64,000 bases of DNA. Source: Reyranella sp. (GTDB lineage: Bacteria; Pseudomonadota; Alphaproteobacteria; Reyranellales; Reyranellaceae). Made by a program: the position numbers and the translations under genes. Location: positions 1-64,000 of the forward strand of contig JAIEOV010000008.1 in the NCBI GenBank assembly GCA_019750135.1, written 5' to 3'. The notes under the pieces are model-generated. The model had not been told where the DNA came from, made no database searches, and saw nothing but the letters and a program-made list of their open reading frames with translations. This document shows, one piece after another, positions 18,550 to 26,732 of the stretch (positions are counted from its first letter, which is position 1; each line of letters opens with the position of its first letter).

Positions 18550-19029
18550 TCAGGGCGCACGTTGTCTTTCGCCGACGAGGGAATCGATGAGCATCAGGCC
18601 AACGCCGACAACGATCGCCGAATCGGCGATGTTGAACGCCGGCCAGTGCCAATGGCCAATATGGAAATCGGCGAAGTCGAACACCTGTCCCCACCGGGCG
18701 CGGTCGATAACATTACCGATGGCGCCCCCCATGACAAGGCCGATGCCCCATCCTGTGAATGGCCGGTCTGTTCGTCGCAGCCAGACGAAAAGGCCGATGC
18801 ACACGGCGATGGCCACGGCCGACAACACCCACGGCGGCAGCGCCTGGTCGCCCATCAGGCCGAAGCTGACGCCGCGATTCCACACGATCACCAGCCGGAA
18901 GAAGCCGTCGATCACCGGCACGATGGCTCCGGCCTGCGCCAGGTAGCTGAGCAGCAGCTGCTTGGAGACCTGATCAGCAATCACGGTGATCACGACCAGA
19001 GCCATGGCCTGGCGGTCGAGGGGCCTCAT
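18550..19029 (-). CDS. lspA: lipoprotein signal peptidase (signal peptidase II)
   Basis: 159 residues with four membrane segments. The two catalytic aspartates are in GNVIDRARWGQVFDF and NIADSAIVVG. RLVIVWNRGVSFGL is the conserved NxGxxF region. It cleaves prolipoprotein signal peptides in the inner membrane. The start overlaps the ileS stop (ATGA), the widespread ileS-lspA arrangement, and the product directly serves the downstream DUF3035 lipoprotein. Confidence 0.95.
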   Translation of the reverse strand: MRPLDRQAMALVVITVIADQVSKQLLLSYLAQAGAIVPVIDGFFRLVIVWNRGVSFGLMGDQALPPWVLSAVAIAVCIGLFVWLRRTDRPFTGWGIGLVMGGAIGNVIDRARWGQVFDFADFHIGHWHWPAFNIADSAIVVGVGLMLIDSLVGERQRAP

Positions 19030-21875
19030 GAGCTCACCGCCTCTTCGCAGCGTTCACAGAGCAGCGGGTGCTTGGACGACTTGCCGACCTCCTTCAGCAC
19101 CTGCCAGCAGCGTGCACATTTGTTGCCTTCGGCCAGCAGCGGCGCCACGCCGACGCCCGGGACGTCGGACAGCGTGAAGTCGGTCGCGGCCGGCTCGCCT
19201 TCGATCAGCTCGCCGCCCGAGGTGATGCAGAGCTCGACGAGGTCGAGATCCTTCATGGCGGCGATGTATTCCTTCGTCACGTGGACGTGCGGAGCGGCCT
19301 GCAGGCTGGACCCGATGCGCTTCTCGGCGCGCTCCAGCTCGAGCGCGCCGGTGACGACGCGGCGCAGCGCCCGCACCATCTTCCACTTCTCGCCCAGGCC
19401 GGCATCGAGCCACGCCGCTGGAATCGCCGGATAGAGCCTGAGATGCACGCTTTCCGCGGAGCCGTCCGGTACGTCCTTGGGCCGCGCCAGCCACGCCTCC
19501 TCGGCGGTGAAGCAGGTGATGGGGGCGAGCCACGCGGTGAGGAAGGAGAACAGCTCCGCCATCACCGTGCGCGCCGCGCGCCGGCGCAAGCCGGTGGGCG
19601 CATCGCAGTAGATCGCGTCCTTGCGGATGTCGAAGTAGAAGGCCGAGAGATCGACGGCGCAGAAGTTGTGCAGCTCGGTCGCGATCTTGTGGAAGTCGAA
19701 GTCGTCGACCGCCGGCCGGAACGCCGCATCGAGCTCGGCCAGGCGATGCAGCACCCAGCGCTCGAGCTCGGGCATGTCGGCATAGGCCACCTTCTCCGCC
19801 GCCGAATAGCCGTCGAGACTGCCCAGCAGGTAGCGCAAGGTGTTGCGCAGCCGGCGATAGGCCTCGGCCTGGTGCTTCAGGATCTCAGGACCGATGCGCT
19901 GATCTTCGGTGTAGTCGGTGCCGACCACCCACAGGCGCAGGATGTCCGCGCCGTACTGGTCGCACACCGCCTGCGGCGCAGTGATGTTGCCCAGCGACTT
20001 CGACATCTTGCGGCCCTGCTCATCGAGCGTGAAGCCGTGCGTCAGCACGCCGTCGTAGGGCGCGCGGCCGCGGGTGCCGCAGCTCTCGAGCAGCGAGGAG
20101 TGGAACCAGCCGCGATGCTGGTCGGAGCCCTCCAGATAAAGATCGGCTGGCCACTTCAGCTCGGGATTGCCTTCGAGCGTGAAGGCGTGCGTCGAGCCGG
20201 AGTCGAACCAGACGTCAAGGATGTCCTTCACCTGCTCGAAGTCTTCGGCCTTGTACTTGTTGCCGAGGAAGCGCTCGGGTGGACTCTCGAACCAGACGTC
20301 GGCGCCCTCGGCCTTGAAGGCCTCTACGACGCGGCCCATCACCTCCGGGTCGCGCAGCGGCTCGCCGGTCTGCTTGTTCACGAACACGGCGATCGGCACG
20401 CCCCAGGCGCGCTGCCGCGACACGCACCAATCGGGGCGCTGCTCGATCATGCTGCGGAGCCGATTGTAGCCGGCGCGGGGCACGAAACGCGTGGCGTCGA
20501 TCGCCGCCAGCGCCTTCTCGCGCAGCGTGCCGCCGATCTCGGCAATCGGCTTGTCCATGGCAATGAACCATTGCGGCGCATTGCGGAAGATCACCGGCGC
20601 CTTCGACCGCCACGAATGCGGATAGGAGTGAGTGATGCGTCCCGACGCCAGGAGCATGCCCGCCTGGTCGAGCGCCTCGATCACAGCCTTGTTGGCCGGG
20701 CCCTTCTTGCCGACGGCCGTGTAGACCTGCAGGCCGGCGAACAACGGCACGTGCGGATAGTAACTGCCGTCCTCGGCCACCGTGTCGGGCACTTCCACGC
20801 CGTTCGCGACGCCCAGCTCATAGTCGTCGGCGCCGTGGCCCGGCGCGATGTGGACGAAGCCGGTGCCGGCATCGGCAGTGACGAACGATCCCGGCAGCAG
20901 GCGCACGTCGAACTCGTATCCCTGGCCGCGTAACGGGTGCGCAGCGAGCAGCCCCTCGAAATCCTCCGTCGCGATGTCGCCCACCACCTTGGGCGTGAAC
21001 TTCACCTCCTCGGCAACGGCGTTCACCAGATCCTTGGCCAGGATCATCGTCTCGCCGACCTTGGCGCGGCTGCCCTCGCCGACCGCGGCGACTTCGACCA
21101 GCGCGTAGGCGATGTCGGGGCCGAAGGCGAGCGCCCGGTTGCCCGGCATGGTCCAGGGAGTCGTGGTCCAGATCACCACGGAGGCGCCGTCGAACTTGCC
21201 GCCTTTGGACTTCACCACCGGGAAGCGGACATGAACGGTGTCCGACGTGTGGTCGTGATATTCGATCTCGGCCTCGGCCAGCGCGGTCTTCTCGACCACG
21301 CTCCACAGCACCGCCTTGGAGCCCTTGTAGAGCCCGCCGTTCATCAGGAACTTGCCGAGCTCGCCCGCGATCACGGCCTCCGAATCGTAGGCCATGGTCG
21401 AGTAGTAGTTCTCCCAGTCACCCTCGACGCCCAGCCGCTTGAACTCCTCGCGCTGCACGCCGATCCAGTGATCGGCGAAGGCGCGGCACTCGCGGCGGAA
21501 CTCGCCGACCGGGACCGCGTCCTTGTCCATCTTCTTGGCGCGGTACTGCTCCTCGATCTTCCATTCGATCGGCAGGCCATGGCAGTCCCAGCCCGGCACG
21601 TAGTGGCTGTCCTTGCCCAGCATCTGCTGGGTACGCGTCACCAGGTCCTTCAGGATCTTGTTGAGCGCATGGCCGATATGGAGGTTGCCGTTGGCGTAGG
21701 GCGGACCGTCATGCAGCACGAACTTGGGCCGACCGCGGCTTTCGGCGCGCAGCCGGTGGAACAGCTTCATGTCCGCCCAGCGCTTCAGGAGCTCCGGCTC
21801 CTTCTTGGGCAGGCCGGCGCGCATGGGAAAGTCGGTCTTGGGCAGGAAGACACTGGATTTATAGTCAGTTGTCAC
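19026..21875 (-). CDS. ileS: isoleucyl-tRNA synthetase
   Basis: 949 residues from GTG 21875 (TTDYKSSVFLPKTDFPMRAG); a GTG at 21911 would add twelve residues without a better ribosome site. Class I motifs are PPYANGNLHIGHALNKIL (HIGH) and GRKMSKSLGN (KMSKS). The CP1 editing region includes VVIWTTTPWTMPGNRALAF. The C-terminal zinc module has four cysteines (CARCWQV and LCERC). It charges tRNA-Ile and heads the minus-strand operon to mutL. Confidence 0.96.
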   Translation of the reverse strand: MTTDYKSSVFLPKTDFPMRAGLPKKEPELLKRWADMKLFHRLRAESRGRPKFVLHDGPPYANGNLHIGHALNKILKDLVTRTQQMLGKDSHYVPGWDCHGLPIEWKIEEQYRAKKMDKDAVPVGEFRRECRAFADHWIGVQREEFKRLGVEGDWENYYSTMAYDSEAVIAGELGKFLMNGGLYKGSKAVLWSVVEKTALAEAEIEYHDHTSDTVHVRFPVVKSKGGKFDGASVVIWTTTPWTMPGNRALAFGPDIAYALVEVAAVGEGSRAKVGETMILAKDLVNAVAEEVKFTPKVVGDIATEDFEGLLAAHPLRGQGYEFDVRLLPGSFVTADAGTGFVHIAPGHGADDYELGVANGVEVPDTVAEDGSYYPHVPLFAGLQVYTAVGKKGPANKAVIEALDQAGMLLASGRITHSYPHSWRSKAPVIFRNAPQWFIAMDKPIAEIGGTLREKALAAIDATRFVPRAGYNRLRSMIEQRPDWCVSRQRAWGVPIAVFVNKQTGEPLRDPEVMGRVVEAFKAEGADVWFESPPERFLGNKYKAEDFEQVKDILDVWFDSGSTHAFTLEGNPELKWPADLYLEGSDQHRGWFHSSLLESCGTRGRAPYDGVLTHGFTLDEQGRKMSKSLGNITAPQAVCDQYGADILRLWVVGTDYTEDQRIGPEILKHQAEAYRRLRNTLRYLLGSLDGYSAAEKVAYADMPELERWVLHRLAELDAAFRPAVDDFDFHKIATELHNFCAVDLSAFYFDIRKDAIYCDAPTGLRRRAARTVMAELFSFLTAWLAPITCFTAEEAWLARPKDVPDGSAESVHLRLYPAIPAAWLDAGLGEKWKMVRALRRVVTGALELERAEKRIGSSLQAAPHVHVTKEYIAAMKDLDLVELCITSGGELIEGEPAATDFTLSDVPGVGVAPLLAEGNKCARCWQVLKEVGKSSKHPLLCERCEEAVSS

Positions 21876-22205
21876 GAGACACTCGGCACAAAAGGAGCGG
21901 AGGGCAACCACCGGAAACGGCAGTCACGAGCAGGCAGGTCGACCCGGCCGCGGTCAGCGGACCGGGCGGATAATTCGCTCCTGGAGGGCCCCGATGAACA
22001 TAGGGCGGGCAATCTAGGGATGGGGGTCCGGAGGGTCAAGGTGATGGGTTTCCGCATTTCCCGCAATTTGCGCAGCCCCCCGCCAGGCTGGCGGCCGACG
22101 CATTTAAGTCGGGAGCCTCGTCGATCCGGCTCTCCGCCCCATCTCACAATATAACTCAAGTATAGGTATAAAACAAGAACAACGCGCGAGGGCGCACCCC
22201 GGCAG
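21876..22205. other. intergenic region upstream of ileS
   Basis: 330 bases between the ileS start and the end of the inositol-phosphatase-family gene; both genes run on the minus strand. A pyrimidine/purine-mixed GC-rich stretch is followed by a short AT-rich patch near 22150-22185 just beyond the stop of the upstream gene. No open reading frame with family similarity, clear hairpin terminator or known riboswitch was recognised. The ileS promoter should lie here. Confidence 0.5.
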
Positions 22206-23000
22206 CTAGCGGAGCCGATCGATCACGGGCGCGAAGACATCGAGAAACACGCGCGGGCCGCCGACAAACTTCAATTTCGACGTAAGCTCGAGGCGCGCCC
22301 AGTCGATCGTGTCCTTCATGCCCAGGGCGCGGATGATCGCAAGCCCACCCATCGCGTCCCATGTCGACAGGCCCAGCCCGACATAGCCATCGACCTGTCC
22401 CGCTGCCAGCTCCAGCAGGGAAATGGCCGCCGAACCATAATTGCGGAACGCCATGCCCGCGTCGGCCATGATGAACTCCATCACGGCCAAACGTTCGGGT
22501 ACCGGAAACGCCGGGTTCAGGCTCACGGCGACCACAGCACTGCTGCGCTCGAGCGCCGACGGTGGATCGAGAGCCCGGCCGTTCAGGGTTGGCGTCAGGT
22601 CGCGGCCGCCGATCAGCATCTGATCGCGTGCCGGGGCATGGATGATGCCGAACTGCGGGCGGCCGTCCTCGAAAAGCCCGACGGACACCGCCCACTGCTC
22701 GCTGCCGCGCACGAAATTGAGAGTTCCATCGATCGGGTCGATGACCCAGATGCGACCGCTCCTGCCCGCCACCGCTGCCCCCTCCTCGCCGAACACACCG
22801 TCCTGCGGGAAAAGTCGCGACAGGCCGTCGGTGAGAAACCGCTCAACCTCGCGGTCGGCCGCAGTCACCAGGTCGAGATGGCCTTTCAGGTGGACCGAGT
22901 CGCCGGCGAGCCGGCGGAACTGGCCGATGGCGAGGTGGCCGGCCTGGCGCACCAGGTGCTCGAGCGCTGCGCAAGATTGAGAGACATCGTCGACCGGCAT
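22206..23000 (-). CDS. inositol monophosphatase family protein
   Basis: 264 residues. The metal sites of the IMPase/FBPase-like family are VFGEEGAAV (Glu), WVIDPIDGTLNFVRG (the two Asp) and STWDAMGGLAI (third Asp). These place it among IMPase, CysQ and histidinol-phosphatase (HisN)-like enzymes; which phosphate ester it cleaves is not decidable here. It is a stand-alone gene, divergent from the cyclase-like gene. Confidence 0.87.
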   Translation of the reverse strand: MPVDDVSQSCAALEHLVRQAGHLAIGQFRRLAGDSVHLKGHLDLVTAADREVERFLTDGLSRLFPQDGVFGEEGAAVAGRSGRIWVIDPIDGTLNFVRGSEQWAVSVGLFEDGRPQFGIIHAPARDQMLIGGRDLTPTLNGRALDPPSALERSSAVVAVSLNPAFPVPERLAVMEFIMADAGMAFRNYGSAAISLLELAAGQVDGYVGLGLSTWDAMGGLAIIRALGMKDTIDWARLELTSKLKFVGGPRVFLDVFAPVIDRLR

Positions 23001-23166
23001 GCCATCACCCCTGCACCGTGACGCGGGTCATGCCTTGACGGCTGCCGGTCGCGTTTCCGATAGTTGCAATACTGCCGGACAGGCCCTGCGGGCTAGGGCC
23101 GGCGACGTCTCCCCCTACTGGCGGACCTTGGGCCGCCTGCGAACACAGCAACCGAGGAGAACGCGC

Positions 23167-23706
23167 ATGTCCTTCTGGACGGAATTGCGCATGCCGACGG
23201 AGCGGGAGCTCCTGGTCGGCTTCTACGGCCTTGCCGGCTACATGCGTCACGCGGAGAAGACACCACCGCAGGAACTGCTGGCGACGATGGCGGGGTACTT
23301 CGCTCTCACCGGGCAGATCGTCGGCGACGCCGGCGGGCGATTGATCAAGACCCTGGGCGACGCCGGGCTGGTCGCCTTCCCGGCCGAAGCCGCAGATGCC
23401 GGCGTTGCCGCCTTGCGCGCCGTGCAATCGGCGGGGCGCGAGTGGCTCGCCCAGCACGGCTTCAGGACCGGCATCGTGGTCAAGCTGCACCTGGGGCCCG
23501 TCGCGGTCGGCCGAGTCGGCAGCCCGGGCGAGGAGATCATCGATGTCTACGGCAAGACCGTGAACGTCGCGGCTGCCCTGCCCAGCACCGGGCTCACGGT
23601 CACGCCGGCGGTGTTCCGCAGCCTGCAGGCCGAGAGCCGAAAGCTGTTCAAGAAGCACACGCCGCCGATCAGCTACATCGACGCGGGTGATCAGCGTCCG
23701 GACTAG
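23167..23706 (+). CDS. stand-alone class III adenylate/guanylate cyclase-like domain, degenerate
   Basis: 179 residues covering one cyclase homology domain and nothing else. LVGFYGLAGYM stands where active cyclases have FxDLxGF, so the first metal aspartate is Gly. The second, in KTLGDAGLVAF, is kept. VYGKTVNVAAAL replaces the usual GDTVNxAxRL, so both the ribose/base-contacting Asp (now Lys) and the transition-state Arg (now Ala) are missing while Asn is kept. The protein probably binds a nucleotide or partner rather than making cAMP. No membrane segment or sensor domain is present. Confidence 0.75.
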   Translation: MSFWTELRMPTERELLVGFYGLAGYMRHAEKTPPQELLATMAGYFALTGQIVGDAGGRLIKTLGDAGLVAFPAEAADAGVAALRAVQSAGREWLAQHGFRTGIVVKLHLGPVAVGRVGSPGEEIIDVYGKTVNVAAALPSTGLTVTPAVFRSLQAESRKLFKKHTPPISYIDAGDQRPD

Positions 23707-23720
23707 TTTGAACGATGGGC

Positions 23721-23748
23721 GGATGGCGAGGATGTTGCTTCGCCATCC
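23721..23748. terminator. hairpin after the cyclase-like gene
   Basis: GGATGGCGA (23721-23729) pairs with TCGCCATCC (23740-23748), a perfect 9-bp stem starting 14 bases after the stop codon. No T-run follows, so rho-independent termination is uncertain. Confidence 0.4.
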
Positions 23749-23797
23749 GACTTCCGGGGCCCTTACAGCGCCTTTCGCCTTCCGATATCATCGGTAC

Positions 23798-24019
23798 ATG
23801 AACAAAGCGCTGATGGATGAGCTTGAGAAGCTGGGACCGGACGAGCGCCTTCGCTTGGCGTACGACCTGCTCGACAGCGTCGTTCAGGCTGAAGCGACAG
23901 CGCCGGTTACCGATGCTCAACGAGCGGAGCTGCGGCGACGGCTCGATGACTATGGAGCCAGTCCTACTGAGCCTGTCGTGACCTTGGCGGACATACGCCG
24001 GGAATTTGGCGCCTCCTGA
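23798..24019 (+). CDS. addiction-module antitoxin (TIGR02574-like)
   Basis: 73 residues: LMDELEKLGPDERLRLAYDLLDSV, then DAQRAELRRRLDDYGASPTE and LADIRREFG. This is the standard layout of the small 'putative addiction module component' antitoxins paired with ParE/RelE toxins: an N-terminal helical part and a C-terminal toxin-binding helix. The start ATG 23798 is chosen by fit to the family length. The toxin reading frame begins four bases after the stop but is broken, so this antitoxin may be an orphan. Confidence 0.8.
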   Translation: MNKALMDELEKLGPDERLRLAYDLLDSVVQAEATAPVTDAQRAELRRRLDDYGASPTEPVVTLADIRREFGAS

Positions 24020-24023
24020 CCGG

Positions 24024-24337
24024 ATGGCACTACCGGTCGTCTATCGGCAGGTGCCCGCCTCGAAATCGTCGGCGTTGCGCGAACTTACGAAAGGCGACGT
24101 CCGGGCATGGGTAGCCTGTTTCTCGACGAAATCGGCCGGATCGAAGCTCGCATATCTGACCGCCCGCGCCTCTATCAGCTTGTGGTTAGCGGCGTGCGTC
24201 GAGCGGTCATGCGCCGATTCCCGTTCGGCTTGTTTTATGTCGAGGAGGAGCAGCGAATTATTGTACTCGCTTGCCTCGACCTTCGACGTGATCCCGACAT
24301 GATCATCTCCAGTGTGGCGACACGCCGAGGCCAGTGA
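24024..24337 (+). pseudogene. ParE/RelE-family toxin, frameshifted
   Basis: From ATG 24024 the frame reads LPVVYRQ, the usual ParE start, then turns into nonsense. From about 24047 another frame continues the family sequence: ARLEIVGVARTYERRRPGMG, FLDEIGRIEARI, VRRAVMRRFPFGLFYVEE and IIVLACLDLRRDP, ending at 24337. One base appears lost, or two gained, around 24045-24050. All expected ParE segments are otherwise present, so the lesion is recent or a sequencing error. Alternatively a late ATG at 24107 gives a 76-residue truncated toxin. Confidence 0.75.
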
Positions 24338-24361
24338 ACGTGCGATCACCGTGATTGCGGC

Positions 24362-24916
24362 TTACCGAAACGCCGCCGCGATGTCGTTGATCGGCGCCGC
24401 GCTCTGCCGGATGCGGGCGATCAGCAGCGCGCCTTCCATGGTCGCGACCAGGAGCTGGGCCTTGGCCCTCGCCTCCTTCGCCGACACGCCCCTTGCCGCG
24501 AACACCGGCGCGATGATGTCGATCCAGTGATCGAGGGCGGCGACGCCGGCCCTGGTCAGGCCGGGCGCGTGCGGGGCGGTCTCCAGCATGGTGGTGGCGA
24601 TCGGGCAGCCCGAGCGGAAGTCGGACTCCTCCATCCACTTCGCCATGGTCCGGCAGTAGGCCTTCACGAAGGCTTCCGATGTTTTGTGGCGACCGGCAAG
24701 GTCGGCCAGCATCTCGCCCATCAGCCTGGCCGCGAGCTGAACCGCCGCCTCACCGAGCTCTTCCTTGCCACCCGGGAAGTAATGGTAGAGCGAGCCGCGC
24801 GGCGCCTCGCTCTCGGCCAGGATCTGCTGCAGGCCGGACGAGGCATAGCCCTGCTGGCGGAACAGCCGCATCGCCGTGCGCACCAGGCTGTCTTTGTGTT
24901 TCGCCGCGTTGGCCAT
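24362..24916 (-). CDS. TetR family transcriptional regulator (LmrA/YxaF type)
   Basis: 184 residues. The helix-turn-helix is LFRQQGYASSGLQQILAESE, then APRGSLYHYFPGGKEELGE, the LmrA/YxaF subgroup signature. The C-terminal ligand domain contains FRSGCPIATTMLETAP. It is divergent from the enoyl-CoA hydratase/thioesterase pair, with the GACCGGTC palindrome in the shared 82-base region, so it probably represses that operon and responds to a substrate-like molecule. Confidence 0.9.
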   Translation of the reverse strand: MANAAKHKDSLVRTAMRLFRQQGYASSGLQQILAESEAPRGSLYHYFPGGKEELGEAAVQLAARLMGEMLADLAGRHKTSEAFVKAYCRTMAKWMEESDFRSGCPIATTMLETAPHAPGLTRAGVAALDHWIDIIAPVFAARGVSAKEARAKAQLLVATMEGALLIARIRQSAAPINDIAAAFR

Positions 24917-24931
24917 CGTTCTGGTTCTGCC

Positions 24932-24958
24932 TTGACTCTATGATGACCGGTCTATATC
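24932..24958 (+). promoter_or_regulatory. promoter with TetR-type palindrome in its spacer
   Basis: TTGACT (24932-24937) and TATATC (24953-24958) are separated by 15 bases. Inside the spacer is the perfect palindrome GACCGGTC (24945-24952). It faces the enoyl-CoA hydratase gene, and a half-site-like GGTCTA recurs at 24981. The position would let the divergent TetR protein block the promoter. Confidence 0.45.
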
Positions 24959-24998
24959 ACGCTCGAAAATTATGGCAATTGGTCTAGAAAGCGGGAAA

Positions 24999-25682
24999 AT
25001 GCGAACGACGATCGAGAACCGCGATGGCGCTGCCTGGATCACCCTCGACGACGGCAAGGTGAATGCGATGTCGTTCGACATGCTGAGCGAGATCGCCCGG
25101 CGCCTCGAAGAGGCCAAGGCAGCCGGCGGCCCGGTGGTCCTGAAGGGACGGCCGGGCATGTTCTCCGCCGGCTTCGACCTCAAGACCTTCGCCCTGGGCC
25201 CGGAGCCGGCGCGCGACATGGTGCTGGCGGGCGTCGGGCTGATCCAGACGATGCTGGCCTATCCTCGGCCCATCGTGACCATCTGCACCGGCCACGCCTA
25301 CCCGATGGGCGCCTTCCTGATGCTGAGCGCCGACGTCCGCTTCGGCGTCGCCGGCCCCTGGCGCATCGGCATGAACGAAGTCGCGATCGGCCTCACCGTG
25401 CCGCAGTTCGCCATCGAACTTGCGCGACACCGGTTGACGCCGCCCGGCTTTGGCCGCGTGTCGACCGCGGCGATGGTCGACCCCGTCGAAGCCGTGCAGC
25501 TCGGCTATTTCGATTACTGCCTCGCCGCCGAGGAGATCGACGCCGCCGTCGATGGCGAGCTGCAGCGGCTGAAGAAGCTCGACGGGAGGAGCTACGAGGC
25601 CACGAAGGCGCGGCTGAACGAGCATGTCGTGAAGGCGATCGCTTCGGCGGCAGCCACCTATCAGCCGCGGCTCGCCGCATGA
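24999..25682 (+). CDS. enoyl-CoA hydratase/isomerase family protein (crotonase)
   Basis: 227 residues from ATG 24999; ATG 24972 would add nine residues but lacks a ribosome site. Crotonase features are GAAWITLDDGKVNAMSFDM, the oxyanion loop MFSAGFDLKTF and HAYPMGAFLMLSADVRFGV. The second active-site region (MNEVAIGLTVPQ) has Glu as in hydratases. It overlaps the thioesterase gene by ATGA and is controlled from a promoter shared with tetR. It acts on a CoA thioester in the cytoplasm; the substrate is unknown. Confidence 0.88.
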   Translation: MRTTIENRDGAAWITLDDGKVNAMSFDMLSEIARRLEEAKAAGGPVVLKGRPGMFSAGFDLKTFALGPEPARDMVLAGVGLIQTMLAYPRPIVTICTGHAYPMGAFLMLSADVRFGVAGPWRIGMNEVAIGLTVPQFAIELARHRLTPPGFGRVSTAAMVDPVEAVQLGYFDYCLAAEEIDAAVDGELQRLKKLDGRSYEATKARLNEHVVKAIASAAATYQPRLAA

Positions 25683-26089
25683 ACGACCTCGTCACCTACA
25701 AGGGATGCGTCTATCCCTGGCACTGCGACCATGTCGGCCACATGAACGTGATGTGGTACGTCGGCAAATTCGACGAGGCCACCTGGAACCTGTTCGCGGC
25801 GCTCGGCCTCACCCCGTCATACCTGCGCAGCCACAATCTCGGCATGGCGGCGGTGCAGCAGAACATCACCTACAAGCGCGAACTTCTGGCCGGCGACATC
25901 GTCGAGATCCGCAGCCGCGTCGAGGAGCTGCGCGAGAAGTCGGTGCGCTTCGTCCACGAGATGTTCAACGCCGAAGCCGGTGCCATTGCTGCCGTCTGCG
26001 AGTTGACCGGGGTTCATATGGACCGAACGGCCCGCCGGGCGGTGCCGTTTCCGGCCGAGCTGCGGGCGGGCTTCCTGGCCAGGGCGTAA
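25679..26089 (+). CDS. acyl-CoA thioesterase, 4-hydroxybenzoyl-CoA thioesterase family
   Basis: 136 residues, a single hot-dog domain. WHCDHVGHMNVMWYVGKFDEA carries the conserved Asp-His-x-x-H-x-N block of YbgC/4HBT-type thioesterases, and NITYKRELLAGD follows as expected. The start overlaps the crotonase stop. Hydrolysis of an acyl-CoA released by the upstream enzyme is the natural inference. Confidence 0.85.
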   Translation: MNDLVTYKGCVYPWHCDHVGHMNVMWYVGKFDEATWNLFAALGLTPSYLRSHNLGMAAVQQNITYKRELLAGDIVEIRSRVEELREKSVRFVHEMFNAEAGAIAAVCELTGVHMDRTARRAVPFPAELRAGFLARA

Positions 26090-26121
26090 CGCCGGCGTTC
26101 TTGCCCGGCGCCCAGACGCAA

Positions 26122-26159
26122 AGCGAGGGACCTTTCCCCCACCAAAAAGGTCCCTCGCT
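26122..26159. repeat. perfect 14-bp palindrome, REP-like
   Basis: AGCGAGGGACCTTT (26122-26135) is exactly repeated in inverse at 26146-26159, with a 10-base loop, in the convergent gap after the thioesterase gene. The motif also extends outward imperfectly (GCGCCC on both sides). No T-run follows on either strand, so it looks more like a dispersed palindromic repeat than a plain terminator, though it may stop transcription from both sides. Confidence 0.65.
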
Positions 26160-26255
26160 GCGCCCGGCTGACAGCCCCCAACGTCCCGCCGGGCATTATC
26201 CGCGCCGCCTCGCCATCGGCGGCGAAGCTGCGCCTTGAGTAGCGTCCCCGTGTCG

Positions 26256-26693
26256 TCAGGGGAGCCTGTCGAACCACTCCTGGGCAAGCGCGCCGCGGCG
26301 GCGGCGCACCTGTCCCTGCGGATCGTCGGGCCGCTCATAGAGCCTGCAAATGACCCTGCCGGCCTCATCCGCCGTCGTCGTGCCGCGCAGCGCGCGACCA
26401 GCGAGTTGCTCGGCATTCGACAATTCGAAGACGACGAAAGCCAACTGGGCGACGTAGTCGGCATCCTTGATGCTGTAGCCGAATTGCCTTTGGAATCCGG
26501 CCTGCCGGTCGGGATGCCATTGGCAAATACCGAAGGCCTGCCCACCATCGCCCACGGCTTGGTGATCGAAGGCACTCTCGGCCTCGATGTTGGCGATCAG
26601 ACCTGCCGATTGCTCCCTGGTCCACTTCTCCTTCACGAAGAAGTCGTGCGCCTGGAGCGCCAGGTCGAGCTTGGTCGAAGTATCGTTGCTCAT
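26256..26693 (-). CDS. phage-tail-type lysozyme domain protein
   Basis: 145 residues from ATG 26693, preceded by AGAGGAG at good spacing. AGLIANIEAESAFDHQAVG and GQAFGICQWHPDR are the signature of the phage tail lysozyme family (Phage_lysozyme2), the Glu in AES being the likely catalytic acid. There is no signal peptide. It is the last gene of a four-gene minus operon (28924 to 26256). Peptidoglycan cleavage is the expected activity; whether it serves release, secretion or attack is unknown. No other phage structural gene is nearby. Confidence 0.78.
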   Translation of the reverse strand: MSNDTSTKLDLALQAHDFFVKEKWTREQSAGLIANIEAESAFDHQAVGDGGQAFGICQWHPDRQAGFQRQFGYSIKDADYVAQLAFVVFELSNAEQLAGRALRGTTTADEAGRVICRLYERPDDPQGQVRRRRGALAQEWFDRLP

Positions 26694-26732
26694 TGGATTG
26701 CTCCTCTCTGTCAACTTCGCGTCATCGACGGT

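Noticed and set aside
19068-20933. 621-codon plus-strand frame opposite ileS
   Set aside because: Opposite strand of ileS, whose HIGH and KMSKS motifs are certain; composition is that of an antisense shadow.
26256-26693. Prophage
   Set aside because: Only one phage-type domain (tail lysozyme) is present; no capsid, portal, terminase, tail or integrase genes are near, and the neighbours are non-phage.
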